A program made the position numbers and the translations under genes. 64,000 bases of DNA from an uncultured Aquimarina sp. (GTDB lineage Bacteria; Bacteroidota; Bacteroidia; Flavobacteriales; Flavobacteriaceae), in assembly GCF_947495315.1 (NCBI RefSeq), contig NZ_CANLYD010000001.1:372001-436000 (forward strand). Direction: 5' to 3'. The notes below the pieces were generated by a model that had not been told where the DNA came from, made no database searches, and saw only the letters and a list, made by a program, of their open reading frames with translations. Positions 54,114 to 63,405 of this stretch are shown in pieces (position 1 is the stretch's first letter; each line of letters begins with the position of its first letter).

Positions 54114-56313
54114 TAAATTCTTTTAATAATTCATGTACTTGATTTGTATCTTCTACGTAGTATTTAGCTATTGTTTTCTTTAATCCCACTTTTACAGTAT
54201 ATGAAGACGAAGGTAATTCTTTAAACATATATTCATCTGTCCAATCGTCTCCAATAGCAAAAATAAAATCATAATCCTTTTCGAGTAGCATTTTACAAGC
54301 TGATTTACCTTTATCAATTCCACTTACTTTTATTTCTAATACTTTATCACCTTCTAGAATTTCCAGATTATGATTTGCTATTAGATGTTGTATGGTAGTT
54401 TTTAATTCCATAGATCTTAATTTCCCTAAATCCGGATCTACATTTCTAAAATGCCAAGCCAATGAATAATTTTTTTCTTCTATAAGAGAGCCAGGTGTTC
54501 TATCCGTAAATGATTCTAATACCGGTGCAATTGATTCGAACCAATCATTGCTAACCCGTTCTAAAAGTTCCCAGTCTTTAGTACTTTCTTTTAACCAAGC
54601 TCCGTGTTCTGTTATTAAGGTATAATCTTTATGTCCAAACCACTTATTGAAAGTGAATTTATCTCTTCCTGTTATTAGTATAACTTTCGTCTTTTTATCT
54701 TGTTGTAACCTATCTAAAATATCAAATATTTCTGGAGTTGGCTTTGCATCTTCCGGAATTTTTTCGAAAGCGGCTAATGTTCCGTCATAATCTATGTAAA
54801 GAATTCTATTTTTAGAGTTCTTAAAATCCTGAAGCATCTCCTTCTTAATTGATGAAGTCAATTTCTTAAGTGAATATTTTTTAGCGCTTGTCTTTGTAGT
54901 TTCAAGAGACTCCATAAAATCATTTGCCCATTTTTCTACGTTGTATCTCTTTAGCCTTTTTTGTAGTGCTTTGTTTCTTTTTATTTGCTCTTCTTCCGGC
55001 ATTTCTAAAGCAAATTTTAGAGTATCTGCTATTTCTTCAAAGTTATTAGGATTGATAATTAATGCTTCACTCATTTCTTTTGAAGCTCCGGTCATTTCAC
55101 TTAAAATAAGGACTCCTTTTTGATCAACTCTAGAAGCAATATATTCTTTTGCTACCAGATTCATTCCATCGCGAATAGGAGTTAGTAAAGCCACTTCACT
55201 AGAGGTGTATAAATCAATTAGGTTTTCGAAAGGCATAGAACGGTAAAAATACCAAATAGGCGTCCAGCTTACTTCAGAAAATTTACCATTGATCCTACCT
55301 ACTAATTGATCTATTTCATTTTTTAGGAGTTGATATTGTGGTACGTTTGATCTGGATGGCACCGCTAGCATTACCAATCTTGCTTTCCCTTTAAACTGAG
55401 GATACTTGTCCAGAAAATATTCAAAAGCTCTTAATCTATTCGCAATTCCTTTAGTATAGTCCAGTCGATCAATAGACAAGATTAGTTTTGCCCGATCTCC
55501 ATTAGCAAGATGTTCGTCTATTTTTTGTTGTATTTCTGTCTGATCTTTTTTCTCTTTCCCGTCATGTATTTTAGCAGCATTATGAAATTTTTCATAATCA
55601 ATTCCCATTGGGAAAGAATCTACTTTAACAATTCTATTGTCCAAATGAACATTGTTGAAGTTGATTTCTAGTCCCAGAATTCTTTGTGCCGAACTTAGGA
55701 AATGACGTTCGTAATCATATGTGTGGAAACCAATTAAATCAGCACCTAGTAGTCCCTTTAATAATTCTTCTCTACAAGGAATAGTTCTGAAAACTTCATA
55801 TGATGGGAATGGTATATGTAAAAAGAAACCTATGGTAACATTGGGTTTCTTTTTACGAATCATCTCTGGTAATAACAATAATTGATAGTCATGTACCCAA
55901 ATAGTATCATTCTCTCCTAGATTTTCGATGACAACATCTGCAAACTTTTGATTTACGGATTGATAGGTTTCCCAATTGTCTTTGTCAAACTCTGTGTATT
56001 CCATAAAATAATGGAATAATGGCCATAAGGTATTATTGCTAAAACCATAATAAAACCCATCTATCTCTGATTCTGTTAATGGTACTCCAACACATTGATG
56101 TTTTTTTAGAGCTTCTTTAACCAGATTTTCTTTTTTAGGATCTAATTGTTCCTCCGTAAGGCCGCTCCATCCGATCCAAATACTATCACTTCCGGAATGA
56201 ACTGACTTCATTCCTGTTGCTAATCCTCCAACACTGGGTATTGCATTGATTGAATTATTATCAATTTCTAATTGTAAGGGTAGTCGATTTGAGATTATGA
56301 TAGTTTTACTCAT
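54109..56313 (-). CDS. otsAB: Bifunctional trehalose-6-phosphate synthase/trehalose-6-phosphate phosphatase
   Basis: A 734-residue cytoplasmic fusion. The N-terminal GT20 domain (about 1-465; SNRLPLQ, GWSG, HDYQLLLLPEMIR, HIPFPSYEVFRTIP, RLDYTKGI, RDGMNLVAKEYIA) makes trehalose 6-phosphate from a nucleotide-glucose (typically UDP-glucose) and glucose 6-phosphate. The C-terminal HAD domain (about 500-734) starts ILYIDYDGTLAAF, with catalytic Asp508 and Asp510, and ends with GDDWTDEYMF; it removes the phosphate. Such OtsA-OtsB fusions are common in Bacteroidota. The gene is divergent from GH15 with 92 bases between the starts, and overlaps the MFS gene downstream. Trehalose is a compatible solute and stress protectant. 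Confidence 0.95.
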   Translation of the reverse strand: MSKTIIISNRLPLQLEIDNNSINAIPSVGGLATGMKSVHSGSDSIWIGWSGLTEEQLDPKKENLVKEALKKHQCVGVPLTESEIDGFYYGFSNNTLWPLFHYFMEYTEFDKDNWETYQSVNQKFADVVIENLGENDTIWVHDYQLLLLPEMIRKKKPNVTIGFFLHIPFPSYEVFRTIPCREELLKGLLGADLIGFHTYDYERHFLSSAQRILGLEINFNNVHLDNRIVKVDSFPMGIDYEKFHNAAKIHDGKEKKDQTEIQQKIDEHLANGDRAKLILSIDRLDYTKGIANRLRAFEYFLDKYPQFKGKARLVMLAVPSRSNVPQYQLLKNEIDQLVGRINGKFSEVSWTPIWYFYRSMPFENLIDLYTSSEVALLTPIRDGMNLVAKEYIASRVDQKGVLILSEMTGASKEMSEALIINPNNFEEIADTLKFALEMPEEEQIKRNKALQKRLKRYNVEKWANDFMESLETTKTSAKKYSLKKLTSSIKKEMLQDFKNSKNRILYIDYDGTLAAFEKIPEDAKPTPEIFDILDRLQQDKKTKVILITGRDKFTFNKWFGHKDYTLITEHGAWLKESTKDWELLERVSNDWFESIAPVLESFTDRTPGSLIEEKNYSLAWHFRNVDPDLGKLRSMELKTTIQHLIANHNLEILEGDKVLEIKVSGIDKGKSACKMLLEKDYDFIFAIGDDWTDEYMFKELPSSSYTVKVGLKKTIAKYYVEDTNQVHELLKEFN

Positions 56314-56405
56314 AAAGCGTGGCGAAAGTTGGTTGACTAATTTTGATTTATTAAATTTCGGTTTGGCGAATAAAGGTACGTTTATTTAAAAGAACTAAGA
56401 ATTAT

Positions 56406-58208
56406 ATGAATAATTTAGACTACGGAATTATTGGGAATTGTAAAAGTGCAGCGTTGATTTCAAAAAGTGGATCAATTGATTGGTGTTGTTTGCCAAATTT
56501 TGATTCTTCTTCTGTTTTTGCAAAAATTCTTGATGATAAAAAAGGGGGGTCTTTTGAAATTTTGGTTTCCTCAGGATATACTGTTTCTCAAAAATATATT
56601 GCTAAAACAAATATTCTTGTGACCGAATTTAGAAACGGAAACGATGTTTTTGAGAGTATTGATTTTATGCCTCGGTACAAAGAAGCGGATGGCTCCTTTT
56701 ATGCACCGCCAGATATTATTCGTTATATAAAACATATTTCTGGAACACCGGCTTTTAAAGTAAAATATAACCCTAAATTAGAATATGCAAAGGAAGAAAC
56801 TTATTTTAAAACAACAGATAATTATATTAAAAGTATAACAGATAAAGATAAGTATGATACGCTATATCTGTACTCAGACCTCAATTCTGAAGCGATTCTT
56901 AATGGAAAAGAAATCCAATTAACAACTCATGCGTATTTTATAATTAGTTATCACGAAAAATTGTTAGCGCAATCTTTGGAACGTTGTTATTTAAAATTAC
57001 AACGAACTAGAGTCTACTGGCTAAACTGGAGTGAGAATACTACTTCTTATAAAGTTTATAATGATCAAATTTTAAGAAGTGCTTTGGTACTTAAATTGTT
57101 AAGTTATGAAAAATCTGGAGCGGTATTAGCCGCTGCCACTACGTCATTGCCAGAAACTATAGGTGAGGTTCGTAATTGGGATTACAGATTTTGCTGGATT
57201 AGAGATGCATCCATGGTAATTAAAGTGATCTCTGACTTGGGTCATAAAAGATTAGCACAACGTTTTCTTCAGTTTATTATCGATATTATTCCGGATAAAG
57301 ATGAAAAAATACAAATTATGTATGGAATCAATGGAGAAAAAGATCTTACCGAAAAGACACTTGATCATTTAAGCGGTTACAAAGACTCCAGTCCTGTAAG
57401 AATTGGAAATGCAGCTTTTCATCAAAAGCAGAATGATATTTATGGAATTTTGATGAATGTAATATATCAACAGTTTATGAAATTTGACTGTGATCTTGAT
57501 AACAGTGAGAGTTTATGGACTATAAGCAAAAGTATTGTTCATATTGTTAATGTTAATTGGGAAAAACCAGATAAAGGTATTTGGGAGTTCAGAACTGAAG
57601 AAAGACATTTTACGTTTTCTAAATTATTGTGTTGGGTAGCTGTGGATAGAGCGATAAAAATTGGAAAACTAATCGGTAAGACTAGTAATAACCCAAGATG
57701 GATAGAACTTAGGGATAGCATATATAATGATATTTATAAAAATGCCTGGAACGAAGAAGTACAAGCATACACGCAGTCTTATGGATCTTCAGATCTTGAT
57801 GCTTCTACTTTATTAATGGAATCTTATGGGTTTATTGAACCTTTGGATCCTAGGTTTATAAGTACTGTAAAAGCTACAGAAAAAGAGTTATGCAATGATG
57901 GATTGTTATATCGTTATAAAAACAAAGATGATTTTGGATTACCATCTTCTTCTTTTACTATTTGTAGTTTTTGGTTTATTAATAGCCTTTATAAAATAGG
58001 TGAGACAAAAAAGGCTAAAACTCTATTTGACCAGTTATTATCTTACAGTAATCATTTAGGATTGTTTAGTGAAGATATTGATTTTAAGTCTAAAAGATTG
58101 TTAGGGAATTTTCCACAAGCGTATTCTCATTTGGCACTAATAGAAACAGCAGTTAATTTTTCGGGAGGTGTTACCAAAGAAGAACAACTGATGGAAACAA
58201 TTACCTAA
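56406..58208 (+). CDS. Glycoside hydrolase family 15 enzyme, possibly trehalase
   Basis: A 600-residue cytoplasmic protein without a signal peptide. The N-terminal beta domain starts NLDYGIIGNCKSAALISKSG and SIDWCCLPNFDSSSVF, typical of bacterial GH15. The (alpha/alpha)6 barrel contains RNWDYRFCWIRDASM, GIWEFRTEERHFTFSK with the predicted acid Glu394, and LFSEDIDFKSKRLLGNFPQAYSHLAL with the predicted base Glu556. GH15 includes glucoamylases, glucodextranases and trehalases. Its divergent pairing with the trehalose synthesis gene and cytoplasmic location argue for trehalase or an alpha-glucosidase acting inside the cell. That assignment is inference. Confidence 0.88.
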   Translation: MNNLDYGIIGNCKSAALISKSGSIDWCCLPNFDSSSVFAKILDDKKGGSFEILVSSGYTVSQKYIAKTNILVTEFRNGNDVFESIDFMPRYKEADGSFYAPPDIIRYIKHISGTPAFKVKYNPKLEYAKEETYFKTTDNYIKSITDKDKYDTLYLYSDLNSEAILNGKEIQLTTHAYFIISYHEKLLAQSLERCYLKLQRTRVYWLNWSENTTSYKVYNDQILRSALVLKLLSYEKSGAVLAAATTSLPETIGEVRNWDYRFCWIRDASMVIKVISDLGHKRLAQRFLQFIIDIIPDKDEKIQIMYGINGEKDLTEKTLDHLSGYKDSSPVRIGNAAFHQKQNDIYGILMNVIYQQFMKFDCDLDNSESLWTISKSIVHIVNVNWEKPDKGIWEFRTEERHFTFSKLLCWVAVDRAIKIGKLIGKTSNNPRWIELRDSIYNDIYKNAWNEEVQAYTQSYGSSDLDASTLLMESYGFIEPLDPRFISTVKATEKELCNDGLLYRYKNKDDFGLPSSSFTICSFWFINSLYKIGETKKAKTLFDQLLSYSNHLGLFSEDIDFKSKRLLGNFPQAYSHLALIETAVNFSGGVTKEEQLMETIT

Positions 58209-58311
58209 GGGATAGCTCGGAAATTATTTCATGTATTTATAGTTAAAGTAATTAATAGAAGCGAAAGTGTTTTCTTAAAAATAATTGTTTTGATAAGTGC
58301 AAGTTTTAATT

Positions 58312-58352
58312 AGGTCTTAGTAACATAGTTGAGACTAAAATAGGACCTTTTT
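58312..58352. terminator. Possible terminator after the GH15 gene
   Basis: The arms AGGTC TTAGT (58312-58321) and ACTAA/GACCT (58334-58338, 58344-58348) can pair with a five-base bulge and are followed by T5. It lies between convergent genes and could serve GH15. The rest of the gap between 58209 and 58435 shows no gene. Confidence 0.4.
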
Positions 58353-58435
58353 AACATACTACAACCACTTTAAATGATTATATGTTTTGAAATCTTTTAA
58401 AAGGTAATCTGCTTAAAGCAAAATATTTTCAATAC

Positions 58436-59239
58436 TTATTCTACAAGTACAATAGTTCCAAAAATATCTGCATTGATCCAACCTTGATTTTTATCTTCTC
58501 CTGGAACAAAGACTGAGCCCATGAAATTTTCTCGTTCTTTACTACCATCGTTATCATTATAGGCAATAGCGAAACCTATTTTTTGATCTTTAGAAAGTAC
58601 TACGGCATCATTTGTTTTTCCTTCTTCATATGTATCATCATACACAATTAATTCAAACTCCCAGACAGAGACATCACCATTGGTTATACGTTTTGTAGAG
58701 ACATGATTATTATAGAGAATAGGTTGTTTTTTTGCATCCATATCGACCACATTACCGTCTAATGCTACATGATAGGCAAATGCATTATTATTATATTGAT
58801 GTCCGCCTCCAGAATTGTCTGCATCGATAAATATTTCTACACAATCGTCATCCCACCATAATTTCAGAGGATCTTTATTTTGATCATATAGCTTATCATC
58901 CTTGATCTCTACTAAAATATATAATGCCTCCGGAGTCCAGGCTATTTTATACCTACCTAAAAAATCTTGAATAGTAGGAAATTCTCCTATCCAGTTTTGA
59001 TCCATTGGATACCATTTGGTTTGATTCCAGATTGGATCGCTCATATCTCCATCTACATTCGGAGCTATTTCAGCTTTTTTTACTTCTCGGATTTGATGAT
59101 CTTTTTTTTCTTGTTGTGTATCAGTTAGTTGTTCTTTTACATCAACAACTGCCTTTTCGGAATTCTTATTTCCTTCCTTTTTACAGCATATAGTTAAAGC
59201 TAAGACTAGTATTATGGCTATTTTTTTCACAATGATCAT
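58436..59239 (-). CDS. CBM9-like carbohydrate-binding lipoprotein
   Basis: A 267-residue lipoprotein (lipobox ALTICCKK). The mature domain (about 55-265) is a CBM9-like beta-sandwich: the start APNVDGDMSDPIWNQTKW, ALYILVEIKDDKLYD, WDDDCVEIFIDADNSGG, FAYHVALDGNVVDMD, and the end INADIFGTIVLVE are family features. A related sandwich heads the serine hydrolase at 24976-27081. No enzymatic domain is attached, so the protein probably binds sugars at the cell surface. It lies downstream of the alpha-amylase gene but separated from it by a strong terminator, so it is expressed separately. Confidence 0.85.
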   Translation of the reverse strand: MIIVKKIAIILVLALTICCKKEGNKNSEKAVVDVKEQLTDTQQEKKDHQIREVKKAEIAPNVDGDMSDPIWNQTKWYPMDQNWIGEFPTIQDFLGRYKIAWTPEALYILVEIKDDKLYDQNKDPLKLWWDDDCVEIFIDADNSGGGHQYNNNAFAYHVALDGNVVDMDAKKQPILYNNHVSTKRITNGDVSVWEFELIVYDDTYEEGKTNDAVVLSKDQKIGFAIAYNDNDGSKERENFMGSVFVPGEDKNQGWINADIFGTIVLVE

Positions 59240-59375
59240 GTTTCGATATTAAGTTTACTTTTAAAAAAGAATGGTAAGATATTAAAAACATTTACTATTT
59301 ATAGGTGGATATGGTGAAGTTAAGATTTTGTAAAGTTGAAAAATAACATAGTATTAATAAAAAGTCTCTAAAAGA

Positions 59376-59407
59376 AAAAGCGATCGTTTAGTATAACGAT
59401 CGCTTTT
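59376..59407 (-). terminator. Rho-independent terminator of the alpha-amylase gene
   Basis: Perfect 13-bp arms AAAAGCGATCGTT (59376-59388) and AACGATCGCTTTT (59395-59407) with a 6-base loop. Read on the minus strand, the hairpin is followed by a T-rich tract. It stands 50 bases beyond the stop of the alpha-amylase gene. Confidence 0.9.
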
Positions 59408-59456
59408 GGCTAACATATCAATTTAAGATATATACACTATAATAGGGACAAAAAAA

Positions 59457-61736
59457 TTATTTTTTTATAACTTTTAATCTCGTCAGTTTCGTGCCATTTA
59501 GTTTCACTGTGCAAAAGTACATACCTTGATCTCTCATATCAGAGCTATTGATTTCTATGGTTTGGTTTCCTGCTTGAGTGTTTTTACTATATACAGTTTT
59601 AGTCTGTCCTAATATATTGGAGATAGATACTTCTAAAAGTCCATTTTTTGATGTATTTACGCTAAGAGTACCTCTATCTCTAGTAGGATTTGGCCAAAAA
59701 GAAATACTACTTTCCGTTACCGGAAAATTTTCTTTATCTGCATTATCTGCTAATTCCATAGCTCTGTTAGAAGGGCAATCATTTGTACAATTGTTAGACC
59801 AAGTTCCGGTTCTTTTTCCGTTACTACTACCGGTAACTCTGAACCATCCATCAGTTCCTCTGGTAAGATCGACGGTTTGTTGCCCATTTCCATTATTGAA
59901 AACTACACCAACATTATTGGCAGTAACTCCGCTTGGTAGTGTAAAAGTTTTTCTGCACCAGGATGTACCGCTTAGATTATTCATGCTCGCTCCAGGCCAA
60001 CCTGCAGTACCAGAAAGGGTTTGATTTGTGGATTTATTATACAAATACATATTGGTATTATTACTCCATCCACTTGGCTTTTGGAAGTTTAATGTAACAT
60101 CATTGGACGTTCCCGATTCACTACAATCGCTTGGGCAATTATCACTCCAGGTATTTCCTCTGTACCAGCCGTTTGTACTTCTGGATAGGTCAGCGGTTTG
60201 ATTATTACCATCGTTAAAGATTACTCTAAGATTATTTGCAGATACACCAGCTGGAGGTGTTATAGTGAAGGAGTACCAATCAGTTCCTGAAATATTAGTC
60301 ATATTGTTTCCAGGCCATCCACTAGTACCAGGAAGTGTTGCGTTGGCTCCATCATCGTATACGTATGCATTGATATTGGATCCCCATCCAGATGGCTTGA
60401 AGAAATTAACCGTATATGGAGGTACTGTTTCTCCACCAGTGCTCCCACCTTGTGTCCATACCGCATAATCAGTACCAGAGGTTTGTAATGTCCATCCGCT
60501 ACCGTTTGGAGACCAGTTACCTGATCCTAATTTCATAGCAAGTGTTCCTGACTTACCATCGATGTACGCTGCATACAGATCTCCACGCGCTTCAGCGATA
60601 CTGATGGTTGATCCAGAATGTACTCTTACGCTTTTTCTTGCAGAAATAAGATCTTTAATAGCATTTTGTACTCCAGCTCCTCCATCAAAGAAATGCGTCC
60701 AGAATACCATTGGATTTCCTGGATGTGTTAGAATGTATGCATATCCTTTTCTAAGATTAGTTTCTCCACCAGGAAAAACATAATTAGATCCACAACATTG
60801 TTGTGCAAATCCGGTATCGTGATTATCTAAGAAAGTAACGGACTTAGATGGGTTAATACCAATCATTCCAGAAGGTCTTCCTTGACCATCTCTTAAATAT
60901 GATAGGTTGTTATCTCTAATTGCATTTTGCAAACTTACTTTAGTGTTAAAATCAAATGCAGAAGAGGATTGTTGCGTTCTGTTTACGAAATTGTTGGTTT
61001 GTACTCTACTACTTTCTAATAGTTCTCCAACGGCAAAGTATGGATTCGTAGCGTCATTGTACTCTTTATTGTAGATAGGATCGTATCCGTGTACAAAATC
61101 ATATCTCCATCCGTCAAAGCCAATATCATTTTTTAAGAATAACATCCAATTAATGATTTCTGCTCTAACTGCAGGGTTTTGGTGATCTAAATCTCTAGCT
61201 GCAGCAAATCCACCACTAGATCCATCTGATTTAAGATCAAAACCTGGAACAAAATCTCCATTAATACTAAACTCTACAGGACCATTCACAAAATTTCGAC
61301 CTTCATCATCCGCAGTAATGTAAAATGTAGGCCAAGCAGGGTTCGTAAAAGTGACTGCATCATTTGTACCAACTCTGTGATTGATTACAATGTCGCTAAG
61401 CACTTTTAGCCCCAAACCGTGATATTGATTTATTAAGTTTATCAGCTGGTTTTGAGTACCATATGCGCTATTTAAATTATTTATTTCTCTAGGTAGATAT
61501 CCTTGAGGAGCAGCAGAATTACTTGGTGGCGGCATCCATATAACATCAATTCCAGCATCGCTTATTGTGTTTCTGGCATTAGATACTACGTTATACCAAG
61601 TTTGTCCTGCAGGTTGATTTTGAACATTCCAGTCAAATGCCTGAAACATTACATCCTCATCTTGAGCTTGCAATCCTACAAAAGGCAAACAAAATAAAAG
61701 GCTTACAAGAATTCGTAATACGTTTTTTCTTTTCAT
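59457..61736 (-). CDS. GH13 alpha-amylase with two starch-binding modules and a T9SS sorting domain
   Basis: Secreted enzyme of 759 residues that cleaves internal alpha-1,4 bonds of starch. A signal peptide (to about VGLQAQDED) precedes the GH13 barrel (about 25-420), whose catalytic triad is Asp213 (GWRYDFVHG), Glu238 (AVGELLES) and Asp307 (TFLDNHDTG). AYILTHPGNP is typical of the plant/archaeal-like branch. Two tandem modules (about 440-540 and 545-650), each with FxKPSGW...YxYD/NK...GWPG and NGWYRG-like ends, look like CBM26-type starch-binding domains. The last 80 residues (SISFWPNPTRDRG to RLKVIKK) are a type A T9SS C-terminal sorting domain, so the enzyme crosses the outer membrane and is released or anchored. 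Confidence 0.94.
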   Translation of the reverse strand: MKRKNVLRILVSLLFCLPFVGLQAQDEDVMFQAFDWNVQNQPAGQTWYNVVSNARNTISDAGIDVIWMPPPSNSAAPQGYLPREINNLNSAYGTQNQLINLINQYHGLGLKVLSDIVINHRVGTNDAVTFTNPAWPTFYITADDEGRNFVNGPVEFSINGDFVPGFDLKSDGSSGGFAAARDLDHQNPAVRAEIINWMLFLKNDIGFDGWRYDFVHGYDPIYNKEYNDATNPYFAVGELLESSRVQTNNFVNRTQQSSSAFDFNTKVSLQNAIRDNNLSYLRDGQGRPSGMIGINPSKSVTFLDNHDTGFAQQCCGSNYVFPGGETNLRKGYAYILTHPGNPMVFWTHFFDGGAGVQNAIKDLISARKSVRVHSGSTISIAEARGDLYAAYIDGKSGTLAMKLGSGNWSPNGSGWTLQTSGTDYAVWTQGGSTGGETVPPYTVNFFKPSGWGSNINAYVYDDGANATLPGTSGWPGNNMTNISGTDWYSFTITPPAGVSANNLRVIFNDGNNQTADLSRSTNGWYRGNTWSDNCPSDCSESGTSNDVTLNFQKPSGWSNNTNMYLYNKSTNQTLSGTAGWPGASMNNLSGTSWCRKTFTLPSGVTANNVGVVFNNGNGQQTVDLTRGTDGWFRVTGSSNGKRTGTWSNNCTNDCPSNRAMELADNADKENFPVTESSISFWPNPTRDRGTLSVNTSKNGLLEVSISNILGQTKTVYSKNTQAGNQTIEINSSDMRDQGMYFCTVKLNGTKLTRLKVIKK

Positions 61737-61751
61737 TTTTAAGATTTTTTT

Positions 61752-61767
61752 CGTTCGGTTAAGAACG
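61752..61767. promoter_or_regulatory. Palindrome upstream of the alpha-amylase gene
   Basis: CGTTC GGTTAA GAACG: five-base arms with a six-base centre, 16 bases upstream of the amylase start codon. Its position suits an operator or a leader hairpin. Which regulator would bind is unknown. Confidence 0.35.
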
Positions 61768-62477
61768 ATAGTTTGTAATAAGTGAGTTTGTGTTTTCTCT
61801 CAAATTTTCGTTTCGAGAAAAAATAGAAATCTGAAGTAAATAACTTAATAGAGCTGTAAAAGATAAATAAGCAGTATTTTCTACCTAAGTAAGAATTGAC
61901 ACTGTCTTTTGTATTGTAGTATAAAGAAAGATACTGGTTTGAGTATTATTCGATAACAATAGAATTAATTATGACGACTATTAGTAAGTAATTTTTTTCA
62001 GAGGTTTAGTTTTAAAAAATTATTCGTTATTGTTCTGACTGATATTTTGGAGAATAATTTTATCTAATTAAAGTAGCTCAAACAATTTTGAAATTTTCGG
62101 TGGAGGAGGTGTTGATTTCATAATTCATAAGTTTTAGTTTGTAAAAGTGTTTCTTGTGTTATTTTTTTACTAAGTTATTACGAAATATTCAATTTTAGTG
62201 TTTAGAAAAGTTACTACAACGTTTTCGTGTTGATAAATTCTTAGCATTTTGCATAATATGTTAAAAAGCAAGCTTTAATTAACAGTTGTTTAGTGTATTA
62301 AGAGGTGTTTTGGATAAGGAAATAAGATATTGTTTGTGTAGTATAACAGTTTTATAGAGATTTCTGTTTTTAGGTATAACGAAACTTGTTTTGAGAATTA
62401 TAGCAACTAATAAAAATTAAACAACTCTCTGGTTTTTATCCTTAAGATAGAATATATTATTAAGGAATAATACAATT

Positions 62478-62498
62478 GTCAGTCTGAGCCTGTCGAAA
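62478..62498. repeat. Single copy of a dispersed Bacteroidota repeat motif
   Basis: Contains GTCAGTCTGAGCCTGTCGAA, which matches from memory a short intergenic motif found many times in Bacteroidota genomes. Only one copy was noticed in this window. It marks intergenic DNA and not a gene. Confidence 0.4.
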
Positions 62499-62659
62499 TT
62501 TTAACTTGGTTAGAAACCATAATCACGTAGGTATCTGTTATAAAAAACAAATTACATATGTTAAAAAATTGTATATGGTTTAATCGAGTGTCAATATAAT
62601 AAACGGTTAACATGTTTTAATTTTTTACTTTATTTTGTAGTGTTATACTGTATAGTTAA

Positions 62660-63222
62660 CAATTAGATATTCCTTCTCTAGATAAGGAACAATTACATCA
62701 AGCTATTGATACAGTAAATTTTAGAAAAAAGAATCAACGGTGTTATTACAACTTTTAAAACGTTCTAAGGATCTTAAGAATTTTTCTGCTGCTTATGATG
62801 TTTCGCATAAACTTGGGTTGTACTATTTTTTAAAAGCTAAAAAAGATAATTCTCTATATTATCTTAATACTATAAAGATAGAGTTAGAAGAAATAAAGGA
62901 TGATAATCCTAAACTGGTGCAAGTTAACAAAACAGTTAAAAACCTTATCCAATCCTCATCAGACATCGCACTAATAGCCGATAAAATCGAATCTCAACAC
63001 CCTAGATTAATTGTATATCTTAGGAATAAGCACCTATAACTTTCTGATACAGAGATTAGATACTACTTACTTACCAAACTTAACCTATTGGTTAAAGAGA
63101 CTGGGGTGGTACTCGGGGTGGCTCCAGAAATGGTAAAATCAAGCAGAAGTAGGCTCAAAAAGAAAATAAACATTCCTTCAGAAGTATCACTCAAGGAATA
63201 TCTAGATAAAACTTATATTTAG
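62660..63222 (+). pseudogene. Broken LuxR-type (TPR-linked) transcriptional regulator
   Basis: Remnant of a flavobacterial regulator with an N-terminal TPR region and a C-terminal LuxR-like helix-turn-helix. The first fragment (from 62660) reads LDIPSLDKEQLHQAIDTVNF. Near 62722-62736 the frame shifts, and the next part reads VLLQLLKRSKDLKNFSAAYD and on through HPRLIVYLRNKHL to a TAA at 63037-63039. The same frame then continues LSDTEIRYYLLTKLNLLVKE, SSRSRLKKKINIPSEVSLKE, the helix-turn-helix, to TAG at 63220-63222. Most of the N-terminal protein is missing. The frameshift, internal stop and truncation together indicate a pseudogene. It lies in an otherwise gene-poor 1.6 kb. Confidence 0.8.
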
Positions 63223-63275
63223 TATTTATAAGGTATCAGTACTATTTTGATGTGTTTTTAGTATTGTATTATAAA

Positions 63276-63308
63276 AAAAAGTGGAGATTTAGAATAGCTC
63301 CACTTTTT
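63276..63308. terminator. Bidirectional terminator
   Basis: Arms AAAAAGTGGAG (63276-63286) and CTCCACTTTTT (63298-63308) form an 11-bp stem with an 11-base loop. It lies between the pseudogene and the converging gene at 63406, and suits termination of both. Confidence 0.8.
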
Positions 63309-63405
63309 AATTTTAGATATATTATTTCGTTTATATGTATAAAAATTAGTAACAACTTTATCTGTGAAATAGTTACAGTATTAGCAGCTGTCTTGTTTTT
63401 TTATA

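Larger units (their letters stand above)
61737..62659. other. Long gene-free region
   Basis: About 920 bases with no convincing coding frame or RNA gene. It is AT-rich and contains the palindrome at 61752-61767 and the repeat-like sequence at 62478-62498. The part next to the amylase gene must hold its promoter, but no clear TAnnTTTG was found. The rest shows nothing I can identify. Confidence 0.6.

Noticed and set aside
56338..56345. TAATTTTG as -7 box of the GH15 gene
   Set aside because: It matches the box, but no TTG lies at the -33 distance and the spacing to the start is long, so I did not list it as a feature.
59578..60024. Plus-strand 148-codon open frame within the alpha-amylase gene
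   Set aside because: It is on the opposite strand of a gene with complete catalytic motifs and sorting domain; composition is that of a shadow frame.
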